A stretch of DNA of 64,000 nucleotides from Dioscorea cayenensis subsp. rotundata (taxonomy: Eukaryota > Streptophyta > Magnoliopsida > Dioscoreales > Dioscoreaceae): assembly GCF_009730915.1 (NCBI RefSeq), contig NC_052480.1, forward strand, positions 1,736,001 through 1,800,000. The letters run 5' to 3'. A program made the translations under genes and the position numbers. Under the pieces are notes generated by a model that saw only the letters and a program-made list of their open reading frames with translations, searched no databases and had not been told where the DNA came from. Each line of letters begins with the position of its first letter. The first letter of the stretch is position 1. This document shows, in pieces, positions 10,701 to 22,686 of this stretch.

Positions 10701-13700
10701 AGGGATAGGTTTCAGATATGATTTAGATGCCATATGATTAATTAAAGGATAACAAATTTCATATGAATCATATCTTCTGCTTTTCCAATTTAACAATGAA
10801 AATGATTTCAAGGGCCCTATACATGATCTTGTAATATTAAAATCTGATCAGGATGATACCAGCATAACCTCTATATAGGGTTGTAGCATTATGTAACCGG
10901 CATTACTTTAAAAGCATAGACAGATTGAGAATGAAAGACGCCATACCAAAATGTGTGAAGCGCTTGATCCAGAATTCAGACCAACATCATATGATGAAAA
11001 GTGTGCCCATTCACTTAATTTAAACATCCACCTAGAGGATCAACAGAGAACAAGATTTGAGTATTACCTTATATGTGTAAATCAATATAAGTATTGATGT
11101 AATTAAGGAAAATGAAGAAACTCACAGGGCTAACTAAAAAAAATGAGGAAAGGTATCAATTGTTGCATATATCAACTTGTATTGATAACCAGAACATAAT
11201 GAAAGAATGAACTGAAGCATAATGCACATAAAAGCAAAATAAGTTCTCACCCATATGAAGCCTGCTTATCAGTTAGAAATCCTCCAGTCATAATCTGATT
11301 TCCAGTTCCCTCATCAAAACATAATGTCAAATGAATTACAGCATTGATCCTGTTCAACTTTTCAAGAGTCTCACCACAAACAGGGCAACTACTAATGAGT
11401 GATTCTCTGCAGTAATACAATAACATCATACTAAGTTGTGCTGAGAGCATAAAGAAGGTTTATTAATTAATCAAACTAACATAAAATTATACTTGATGGA
11501 TAAGTACATATGTTAAATGAAAATAATGTTTAACAAAATTAAGAGATAATAAATACTTCTCTTGTTGAATAGCAAGAAGGGTTGCCAATTCATCCATGTC
11601 GACTACACCATCCCCATTTTTGTCAGCTTGATTGAAAAGCTCTTCTTTCTAAACATAAATTGATTTAGTAATAATTAAACAACGTTAATATATGAGTATT
11701 CTACTGTCATCAGACATCTAAGAAAAAGCCAATACCTTTCTAGCCGCCACTCGATTGCCAAATGCATTGATCAAGTCAGAGAACTCAGAATATGAAAGCT
11801 TTCCGTCTTCATTGTAATCCTGTTCATTTAAGGGTTCATAATAAAGCACAAAAAGAGCTAACACTTCAAACTGGTTAAAAGCAAAAGATGGATTTTATGC
11901 AAAATAATAAATAAATAAATAAAAGAACATCTTCTCTTTTGTGAAATTAGAGCTCATTGTCAATATCATTGTATCATGCAGTACTTTAATTGTATACCCA
12001 TAAGTTTAGATGATTTCATTAAGATAAAGCTCTTTGCCATAACCAGAAGAATGTTTAAAATAGTTTCTAAGGTTGCTGGAACTATTGCATATGTAAGCAT
12101 GAGTGAAATAAGATACCACTACAGCCAAGACACGGCGTGCAAAGGATTTTTCAGTTTCTATTGGGTCCTGCAAAAACATTGGCATGCATAGTCACAAACA
12201 ATGGCTATAAAAAGAAACTCACTATAAGTTCAGCATAATGAACAAAGAGAGAGGAGAGAGAGCGAGAGAATATGGTACCTCAACATAACAAGAAATAGTT
12301 AAGCTGCCTACAGTTTTATCTGACGAGGACGGATCCAACAAGTGAATCACCTCAATATTATCTTCTGAATCCTACAGGAATTTGAACTTTTATGGAATGC
12401 TTCCAAAAGCAAAACACAAAAAGAAAAAATGATTGAGAATGCACTACTGAGCAAAGTCTTGGAAGGAAAGTAAATCAACTCATTTTCAAGGTAAATACTT
12501 GATATGCAAGTAATATTAAATGACCTGTCAGCTATTTCAAGTAAAGGGAGTGTGTAAGTTATATACCAATCTAGTTGATAGTCATGATAAATGAAGAATT
12601 ATGAACAGATATCTGAAATCCATATTAAATACCTCTATGGCAAGTATAGAGCAGCAATTGAAGTTAAACTTAACAGGATGGAGGTTTCATGAGGCTTGAT
12701 TAGTAGAAATTTTTATCTGATAATAAAGTAATGCTTAGGGACAAAAAAACTAAAGAAGATACAATAATTGCAAAAATAAAACCCAGGGAAAAATTTTCAA
12801 GTCTTGAAAAGAAAAAGGAAAGAATGGAAAAATCTTGAACAATTAACACTTGAAGGAAAATCTTACCTTATTAAGAACCTCCAGGAGGTCAATTTCACAG
12901 TATCCAACAAAATTGTTCTTGGATAATCTGTTTGTCTGCGGTATTCAAACAAATGAGAGTGAAGGGGAAAACATTTCCATTTATCTGATGTCTATGTGTT
13001 CAATCAAAGTATGCTATATCTAAGTATGACAGGTTTAGGCTCTGCATTTTTCTATGACTCCATAGCCCCAATCCAGCCAGCTACCCCGGAAACGCCTAGA
13101 CTTATAGAAACCAAAATTCAAGAAATATAGCATAAGAAAAAGGAAAATGTGATAAAGTTAACCCAAAGAGCCATATCTGTGACCTATTTTGCGGTTATGA
13201 TCACCTACTGAGTCAAATTTCATGCATTTCAAGTACTGAACCCACACTACACTATTATATCTCATCAATAGCTATAGTGAATCACTATTTAAGAAACTTA
13301 ATTCAAATATACCTAAAAATTCAAAGCAGATAGCATACCTCAAACACAGATATGCGTGCAATATGAGGTCCATGCTTTTCCAACAGAACTTTCTTTTCCT
13401 GTGATAAATTCAAAGGAGCTAATTTAATTGCTTTCCATATATATGCTAAGAAAACAGTCCAGATCTCCAGAAGATGAAATTATAACCACAAAAACACAAA
13501 CAACTTTACAGTTATTGCTAGTCTTTAACCATCAACGAGACATTAAGACTTAGTATCAGACATAAAGAAGATAACAAAGCCCGCCAGAAGGCCTTTAATC
13601 ACTGCTTAGAAAAATAAACAAACACTAAATTGCACCATTGTCTTTATGCTCAAAGAACATAAGAAAAGCAAGTGAAAAAAATTTACTCACTGATTTCCAC

Positions 13701-14606
13701 TCAGGCTTGTCCGTCCTGCAGCAAATTCATGCATTGTCACATGAAAGAAGTCAGGGAAAAAAGGGTTAAATAGAAGGATAAATAATTCATAAAACTATAT
13801 AAAAAGTATATAAATACACTTGGCAAAGGAAGTCATGAAAAAGGAACGCTTTCCGAACAAACCAACCACTCCATAAATCCCAATAGCCCGGTAAAGAAGA
13901 AAAAAAGAAGCTTTTTTTTCACAACCAAGATATAAAACAGTAACCTCTACAACAGGAGAGTGGGATTTCATTCCCGTCCCAAGCCCAGTGTAGAGGGTTT
14001 GAATCCCTCCCAACTCAATGGTTGAGGTTAGATGGCTTCACCACATCTATCAAATATATGTATATAAACAGTACCAGAATCAAAACAACAAGGTAATAAT
14101 GTTACTAAATTAATAGCAAAACAACCAGCATGAGTTCACCTTCAGGCCAAAAATCACCAAATGTGGAATCAATAAACCTCGCAAGAACCACAGAACCAAG
14201 CCATGGACACAGATATCCAAATCATTCAATCAAAAAGAATCAAGAAAAGAAAACAAATAAGATCAGATGCTCAACTGATCCGAGATCACAGTCTTGTAAG
14301 TCCTCTCCCCGAGAGACAAACAAGCAAGCCACCGGTCCTTGAACTGCATCTCCGCCTGCGATTGAGTTCCTTCCAAGCATAAAAACACCATCGAAAACCG
14401 AAACAAGACAAGAGAAACAAAGGGGCAAAACTCACAGATATGATCTCAATACGGGCGATGCCGGCGAAGTCCAAAGGTGCATCGACTGTCAGTGAGCCAG
14501 GGTTCCGGCGACGGTGGAGTCGTCGGCGAAACCGGGAGAGAAACGAAGGCTCCGGCGCGTCGTCGTCGCCGCCGCCGGAGCCGGCTCTCGAGCTCTCGTT
14601 CCCCAT
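7795..14606 (-). CDS. PSD2/PSD3-like: Phosphatidylserine decarboxylase, PSD2/PSD3 type (C2 + EF-hand)
   Basis: Converts phosphatidylserine to phosphatidylethanolamine; relatives of this type act in endomembranes. The 641-residue protein comes from 21 exons (minus, 5'→3'): 14436–14606, 14276–14355, 13691–13715, 13339–13398, 12867–12935, 12279–12371, 12117–12167, 11736–11819, 11557–11648, 11251–11406, 10947–11031, 10407–10518, 10022–10122, 9212–9259, 8957–9103, 8701–8796, 8538–8612, 8373–8465, 8200–8286, 8046–8096, 7795–7944. It has an N-terminal MGN start (possible myristoylation), a C2-like domain (about 46–166), EF-hand loops at 184–195 (DYNEDGKLSYSE) and 220–231 (DKNGDGVVDMDE), a CPVC motif at 249–252, and the decarboxylase domain with DYHRFH (491–496). 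The GGST self-cleavage motif is at 582–585, with Ser584 the expected pyruvoyl residue. Length matches Arabidopsis PSD2/PSD3 (about 635). The intron after exon 13 needs a GC donor. My base count of exon 9 is uncertain by one at its 3' edge; 92 bases keep the frame. Confidence 0.95.
13900..14060. repeat. SINE-like or other short repeat in intron 2 of the decarboxylase gene
   Basis: The phrase gggtttgaatccctcccaac (from about 13987) contains a pol III box-B-like word, and nearby text (tggttgaggttagatggc) has the flavour of tRNA-derived repeats. No clear box A or target duplication was found, so this is a weak call. Confidence 0.25.
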
Positions 14607-17600
14607 TGCTCGGAATTCGAGTGAGAGCTCTCCTCGACGACCACGGCTCTGGTCTTAAACCAACAACCATGCTATGCACTATCTGCCCGACACGTGGCAT
14701 CAAGATTCACCCTCGATGTGATGATCACGACATGGGAATTATAAAGCACTGCGTGTCATTACTTCAACTGTAGTTTAAACTGCATTTGTGCATTGTGCTA
14801 TGTAGCGAATCCGCGACTGGGATCGTCCACTAGTGGTTAGTTGGCCAATGGCAAAGCGGGTAAGTGGATCTTGAATTCGGGTTTGGGACCCGTTAAGCCA
14901 CGTGGATTTTAAAATTAAAAAATAATAATTTTTTTTTAAGATTTAAATAACTTTTTGACATTTAATTGCCTTTATTCAATAACTTTCATGCCTGTCATGA
15001 TGGAGTCAAGTGCCATCAACTTTATAAAAGTTGGTCTCCATCTTGTTAGTGTCTAGATATAAACTATAAAGTATAAACAATTAAACACAACACATCTCCG
15101 GACAATCCTAAAAACGTAGAGAAAGAAAAAAAGATCTTTAAAAGAGAGAGAGAGACAGAAAGAGAGATGAGAGAGACAGGGACAAAGGTCATCTGGGACA
15201 TGAGAAATGTTGGATGAACAGTAATATAAACAGTACTCGAAACATTATCTCAAATATGAAGTTGTATCTAGTTTAAATATAAACTGTAGATATAGAAAAA
15301 AATGTGATTAATTTAATTACTATTACAATTATGCTCATACGGTTCAAATCAAAATATTATACATCTCATTTTTTATTGTATTGTTATACTGTTGAATGAA
15401 TAATGCACAACCATTGAATTAAAATATAATAGTTGATATGAATATTAGTAGATGACACCTACTCGTATCTATCTAAAAAATATTGATGATTTTAAAAATT
15501 AGCCAAATATAAAAAATGTCATTGAAATATAAACTTTAATTAATCGTATATTTTATTAGAGGGGTTGTATTGTAACAACATAAAATTATTTGTTATTTAT
15601 TTCTAAATTAATTACAAATTATTAAAGATATTGTCTTTCTAAATCATGAAAATATTTGTAATTTAGTCCTAAATTAATTATGATTTATTGAAAAAAGTAA
15701 ATTATAAATAATATGTAGTATGAGTTCGTCTTTTATATAGGATTTTACTGTAGTGTTTTTTATTAATTTACAAAGGAAAAATACTTTTGTTATCATTTTA
15801 ATTTCATTTAACTAAAAACGAAGCCAGAGAATGATTCATAATAATCAAAGAATCTATAAATAATTTTTAAACTTTAAATTAAGTGTGTTGTTTTAAAAAG
15901 TTTGAGTAACAATAAATTTAACTAAGTTTTAAATATTATTATCAAAATCATGATAATTATGTCAGCTATAAATATTAATTTTAATATATGTGTTATCTCT
16001 CTCGTAAATAGCTCAGGTATAACACCTATATAAATATATATAGAAATAGCAATTTTCCTCTTGAACTATACTCTTGGCAGTATGTTTGTTGAAGCATATT
16101 CTCTCGCCAATATATATATATATATATATATTTTTAGAACGATTTAAAAAGATAAATATCGTTTTAAGTGTTTCGGTCTATATCTCATGAAAACAGACAA
16201 GAATCACTGATTTTTATCTTGCTCACATGTGACCATTTATTTGATGTTTTTTAAATACAATATAGAAATAAAATTTAACCCTTTATATATATATATATAT
16301 ATAATTACTCCTGTAATAAAATATTGCTATTTTATTTTTCACCCTACTCAAAAGAGTTCGAATGTGAAGAATGAGTTATATGTTTAGTTATATTTTGTGG
16401 TTCTCTTTTTTATTGTATTAGTTTTTTTTTTAATGGTTAATTTTTATCTTTGAAAAATCATGATTTCTTCTTTTTGAAAAATGTCAATAAGCCAAGGTGA
16501 GGTGATACCATAATTAAATTCACTCAATATTATAAAAATATAGTTTATTTTTTACAATATATTTTTTTATTTAAACATAAATTATGACGTTAAAAAAATA
16601 TAATCTGTTTATAATTTATTCTTGAGATATTATTATTATATTTATAAAGCCACCATAAACTTTTATACACCTGTGTGTTTGCCCATGAAAATATCAATGC
16701 TAGTGATTAGAAGTCTAGAAAAGTCCATCTTTAATTCCTTTGGCTCCCTTTTTTCCCCAAGTTTTATCCTCAATATGAAATTGTATAAATCAGAATCATA
16801 TATTTAACTTTATTTTTATATTTCAATATTATCCCTAATTTCCAAATATAAGAAAATAATTCAAAATATCTTAACTTTCATATTTCAATAATTTTCCAAA
16901 CTGGGCCCAGGACCAAATCATGTGTTAATAGGCTTTAGTTTTAGCCCAATAGCCACACTTATTGAATTTGAACTAGAAAAAGGTATGAATAACGGTAATT
17001 TTTAATTTATAAATAAATAAATAAATATATATATATATGTAGCTATTCATCAATGTTTGGATCGTGATCCAACGGCAGATAATTGGACGTCTATAGATTT
17101 CTTATTTATGAACGTCCATAAAGTATGTAAATTCATATATATTAATATATATATAGTTGTAAGAATTGGTAAAATAATTATTAGATTGGAATGCAGAGAT
17201 ATAATATTAAGAAAGAAAATTGCAATAACATTTGGAATATTTAAATCCATTGATTTAATGCTTATGTCTATATAACATCAATATTCATCGATAATATATA
17301 TCCATATGTATATACACACACATATAGATATTAATATATACAAAGAGACCATACAAATTGTTATAAAGTTATATCATTTATGTTTACCAATTATTATTTA
17401 TTTATTTATTTATTAAAATGTTTACCAATTGAACTTATCGCTCTTAAAGTCCATCCAAATAATTCTAAATCATATAAGGCAAGACAAAAAATAAATAACT
17501 ACTTTAATCTTGCTTAATTACCATGTAATCCATTTTTAAACTCAACTAATGTTTGTTTGTGGTTGTAATAAACAACATAACTCAAAGCTAAAATATGTCA

Positions 17601-20600
17601 AGCAAGTGTTTGCGTGCCAAGTTGCAGTTCTTAATCCTTGGTTTGCAATGTTATTAATTTGTCTTGCTTGGTTTAATAATAATAATAATAGTTTAATGGC
17701 TAATCTTCATTGATTAGCTTCGATTAAAATGTTAATTTTATGTGTTCCTTGGAAAATGCACATCAATAAAAACCAAAGTTTGATGTGATTTCATGTGAAT
17801 TAATAATAATTAACATTTTATTCATTGTTATTACTTAAATATCTTCTTTAAAGATTTTTAATTGTTAATTGAGGTTGTTTTCCTTTCTTAAGTTCTTAAC
17901 TAATAAAAGCATAATGATACAAAGCATGTAGTACAAGGGATTGATTTATTTAATCTTTATTCATAAATTAACAATTAACATGATTAAAATGATTGTACAG
18001 GACCAAGCTTTAGTTTTAATAAACCATGATAATGATTAAAAATATTAATTATATTTTTAAACAATAATTAAAGTGAGTTCATAAAAGATATTGCTGAAAC
18101 CTTGTTCTTCTGTGATAGATCCATTCTAAAATTTATATTGTTAGTTCATAACATGAGCCTTAATTTTAAAACACACACACACACACACATTTAATATTTG
18201 AGTTAAGTTAAATTTATAAAAACAATCTTTTAGGCACTATATATGTATAAACATTGAAACAATGATTATTTATCATGAGTTAGGTGATGTTAATTATAAA
18301 TAAACTATAAATAAAAATTTATATTTGCACATGAGAGAAGATGATTAGGACCAACACTTATCTAATCAAATTAATTAATAGATTTGAGGATTTAAAGATG
18401 AACACAAGATTGAATAGAATGGAACCTAACCTTTACATTACAATATGAAATTTAGATAGATTTAATTGAACCAACTAATTTTATATCAACTACATGAGTG
18501 AACATTACTCAACTAAACAATCCACTCCTCTCACACCAATTATATTTGTTGTATTAAATTCCACCCCCTTTTCACATCATACTTAATAAGTAAGTACAGC
18601 ATGATTTCTTTTAGCTTTTTATTTAATTATTTATTAAATATTTGATAAATATAAAGGGCACTTAAATTAATCCAAACTAAATCAAATTAATTATTAAAAA
18701 AAAAATTGATACTCATAATTAAAAGGGTGGAAAACATATAAAGTAGTTGAAAGACATTGAACAACCTCTTGGACAAGGCAAGAACATTAATTAATTGGGT
18801 AGGTGTCCATATTTGAGGGGTGGTGGATTCCTTGAACCTAACTAACATTCCAATTCCATTTCATCACATGGACCTCAAATGTCTATTATGAGGCTCATCT
18901 TATTGTGGTCCTTACTTACAAGGGTCTTTTTGTCAATTTCTTATTTATTTATTATTTACTATTAATTATTTTTTAATCATGGAGTTTCACCCAAGTTTTC
19001 TTGTAGTTTCTCACCCATTATTTCACCAAAGATGAACTCTATGTTTTTAATGTATTTTAATATGAATTGTGTTATTATATTTAAATCTTGAAATTTCACC
19101 TCAGTTTGTTTTTAATTTCTCAAGTATTATTTCACGGAACGAGCTTGGTATTTTTAATTATTTTGATATGAACTGTATAATTGTATTTGGATCTTAAAAT
19201 TTCACCTTATATTCCTTATAGTTTCTCAACTGTTATTTGGCTAAAAATGAACTCTATGTTATTAATTTATTTTAATATGAATTTTGTAATTATATATTTG
19301 AACTTTGGAGTGTAAACTCAGTTTCTTATACTTTTTTAAATATTTTTTATTTAATTATTTTTGATAAATGTGACAAACACGGTATAGTCGGAGAAATATG
19401 CCCGTGTTAGAAAATTTGATCGTCCAACCTGTGCATCCTCATCAGACAGCATAAGGTCTTATATTACCACCACTGTATCTAGTAGAACTTGAATTTGAAG
19501 CTCTTAAATCTCCACAATTATATTTTTTATAATAGGACCAATGCTGTTGGGCTTTATGTTTTTTCCTTATATTATTACATCCAAAGAGATCTATATTAGC
19601 AATTTATTATAATTTCAACTCTATATTCTCAATTTATTTTAATTTCAATTATAATAATTTATTAGGATATTTTTTACCTTTGGAATTTTATATTTGAACA
19701 AAATCCAAATTTGAAACTTGGAATTAATGATTAGATGAGAGCAAACTAAAAAGTTCATAAACTGACTTTTCCTAATGAATTATAGCTCCATAATAAAGAA
19801 AAATGTTAAAGTGTAAAAAATAGCAAAACAATTACTGATTTCGATTTAAAACCCTCGTAAGAGTTTGTATGATCTTTTATCAAAATTTATCTTGAATTAA
19901 TTAATATTTGTCATCCAAATCCACAATATGTTTTTTTAATAAAATTCATATATATATTTTAAATTTTATTTATTTATTTTATATTTTTTATAAATATATA
20001 AAAACCATGTCAGTGTTTGATACGTGTGAAAAGTTAAGCTCAATAACACATGTATTCACTATTTGTGTGAACTGAAATTTGAACTTTTCTCAACAAGACA
20101 AATATCTACATAAAGAATTCTATGTTAATAAATTAAATAGTCATTAATAATTTAAAATTGATGATAATTAACAATTTAAGAATTGAATGGGAATCTATTT
20201 GGATATTTCACCACCATAACTATAGTGAAGGTCAACACGACCGCTTTAGAAACCGAGTTTGGAATCCTCAACTCTTGACCCCAACTTGGACTTCTTAAAA
20301 ACAAAGTAAACAATATAAATTGTATAAAATTTTATATAAATCACCCAAAAAAAAAAAAGGCTAGAAAAAAATTGACACGCATGTTGATAGACAACAACCA
20401 TATACAATGACTATTAAATCTAAAAAAAAAAACCATTTAATATAAATACAAAAAATAACATCTTGATATATTTACCATCTATATATATTTTTTGATAATA
20501 TTCAGGAATTGAGGGTTAGTGATTTATACACATTTATTAAATTTAACATATTTAATATTTTCATAAATTTAAGTTCATAAGAGTCTAATAAAAAATTTGA

Positions 20601-21515
20601 GTTCTAGATGGAGATATATTTGTATAAAAAACGTCTTAAAATAAAAAAAAAAAATTAAAGAGCAAAGGTCCCAATAGAAAGCAATTAAGCCGTTATTAAG
20701 CTCCAATTTTTTTTTTTTTGGGGAATATTCATTATGCCATTTAAATATAAAAATATTTATTTTAATATTTAAACTTTGTTAAAATTCCCTCTAATCCTTA
20801 TGCACAATCTTTTTTATTTGTTAAAAAAACATAAAGATTAAATAATAGTTATTGGCTCACAAATACTAAGACATTTAACTTTTTGTGAATGGTTTAACTT
20901 TTCCCATGATAACTGAAATTAAATAATAAAAAATTATGTTTAAGATAGTTTTTTTTATATTGTTAAAATAAAACTTGAAAAATATTAAATAATAAAATAT
21001 AAAAAAATAAAGAACACTTTCAGAATAATAAACTAGTTTATTAAATATGCGTGGGGATCTTACCCACAACATTTAAATGGGGATAGGAATGAAATCAAAT
21101 TTAAAGTGAAATGTATTTTAATATAATATAAAATATAAATTAACCCGATAATAATATGGATAATTTTTTTTTAATGCTAATTACTTTCATATGTAGAACT
21201 ACTTCAACAACCAAACTACAATTGTAATAAATCATTAATCTCAGTTTTGTAAAATCAAGAAGTCCATCCCTCAATTTTCGAATAAAAGAGTAATATTATT
21301 TAGGTCTAATAGATAAATGTTAAGTTGATATCATCATTTGTCTTATTTTTATTTTTTTATTTTTATAAATTTTAATTCCGCACTGTATAATTTTAAAATT
21401 ATAAAACATCATAAAACTTTATCTGAAACCCGAAAACCTTAAATCTAATTATTACAAAAATCTTGTTTAAAAAACTTAAACTTTAAATCCCAACTCCAAA
21501 CTCTAAAGAGTAAAC
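14607..21515. other. Long AT-rich spacer between the decarboxylase and the MAPKKK gene
   Basis: The first ~200 bases hold the decarboxylase leader and promoter. After that the DNA is very AT-rich, with GA runs (about 15140–15175), (AT)n tracts (about 16111–16132 and 16281–16303), a (CA)n tract near 18170–18188 and the 108-bp repeat listed separately. A GATCC palindrome with CGGC lies near 17057–17076. No coding frame or RNA gene was recognised. Some stretches, such as 19370–19560, look like decayed transposon sequence but could not be assigned. Confidence 0.5.
18981..19350. repeat. Degenerate tandem repeat, about 108-bp unit, 3.5 copies
   Basis: Successive units starting near 18981, 19090, 19198 and 19306 repeat, in order, the words tttcacc, agtttctca, ttatttcac, atgaactctatg, ttaat and ttttaatatgaa. 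Divergence between units is substantial, so the array is old. Confidence 0.65.
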
Positions 21516-22350
21516 CACAATTTACAAAATTTCCGGTTTACCATATAGTGCAAATAATAAAATGTTTTTATTTAAATAAAAAAAAGGAATGATATGGATA
21601 CTGACATTTATAACTGCATCCACGTCATTAAACCTATCGACTAAATATGATTACTCAAGAGAAAAAAAAATATAATTATTCTAAAAGAAAGGGCTTCGTC
21701 TTTTTCACATTATCACGTTAAAAACCTAAAATGGCTTGAAAAATGTAATTACACAAAGTTCAAGCACAATTTACAAAATTTCCGGTTTACCGTTTAGTGC
21801 AGATAATAAAATATTTTTCTTTAAATAAAAAAAATAATGTGGATAATAACACGGATACCCGAATTTACATTATTAGACCTATTAACTAAATATAATCACT
21901 ATGAAGGAAAAAAAATTATCATTATTTTGAACGAAAGGTCTTCGTCTTTTTCACATTATCACGCGCCCGTTTGGTTCGCGGTAACATAGAAAAATTACCA
22001 TGTGTTATGTGGCAATATGAAAATATTATTATGTTTGACATTGCACCGGTGGTAATTTGGATAGTCATATTACCAACTTATAAATATTACCAAGAACTTG
22101 GATTACCATAGTAATCTTATAATTTTTTATATTTTAGCAAATTGATTATCATGACAATAAACACAACAATGAACTATTCCCGCTAATAAGAGTTTCTAAC
22201 CAAACATTGTTATATCAAATAACCTCAATATTTTCATTCATATTACCATGGTAATCTTGTTATGTGGTAATATGTCATTATCAAGAATCAAACGGGGTTA
22301 CAAAGCTAAAAAAAAAATTTGTAATCACACGAAGTTTTACACGCAAAACA
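21516..22350. repeat. 249-bp tandem duplication, second copy interrupted by a MITE
   Basis: Copy 1 (21516–21764) and copy 2 (from 21765) share cacaatttacaaaatttccg, the block ttcgtctttttcacattatc and other words. Copy 1 reads atcacgttaaaaacctaaaa. In copy 2 the same site is split: atcacg (to 21963), then about 330 bp of MITE, then gttacaaagctaaaa (from 22297). Copy 1 is therefore a natural empty site for the insertion. Confidence 0.75.
21966..22297. mobile_element. MITE with CCCGTTTGRTTC ends (hAT- or Harbinger-like)
   Basis: The left end reads cccgtttggttc and the right end is its inverted partner gaatcaaacgggg. Inside, ttaccatg/catggtaa words make long imperfect inverted arms. Length about 330 bp, no coding capacity. 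Comparison with the empty site in the upstream repeat copy fixes the insertion between 21963 and 22297, but no clean target duplication is evident, so the superfamily stays open. Confidence 0.7.
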
Positions 22351-22686
22351 CTTTGCAAAACATATACATCAACTACCAAATTATCCCAAAATCAATTATC
22401 AAACAATTAAAAAAAAAAGAAAAAAAAAAGAAAAATAGAAAAAGCAAAGCAAAGCAATGAGGTGAGAAGAAAGATCCAAGGTCCCCACAGAAAGCAAAAG
22501 AAACATAACCATGAGTATATATATATCAGATTCTATCAAACCTCATGCCACGTCACCGGCCGCCGGCCTCCTGCTGAGCTGTCACCCACCACCAAATCCC
22601 CCATTCTCCATCTTCATCTCCATCTCCATCTCCTCTTCCTCTTTCTCCTCATCCAAAAACCCTACCTTTCTTCCAATCCTCTCGAG

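Noticed and set aside
11557-11648. A one-base deletion in the EF-hand exon of the decarboxylase gene
   Set aside because: My first hand count gave 91 bases, which would break the frame. The reading with 92 bases keeps QQEKESLISSCPVCGE in frame, so a miscount at the exon's 3' edge is more likely than a broken gene.
14820-14900. tRNA-like SINE near ggttagttggccaatgg
   Set aside because: The pol III boxes are only loosely matched and no ends could be defined.
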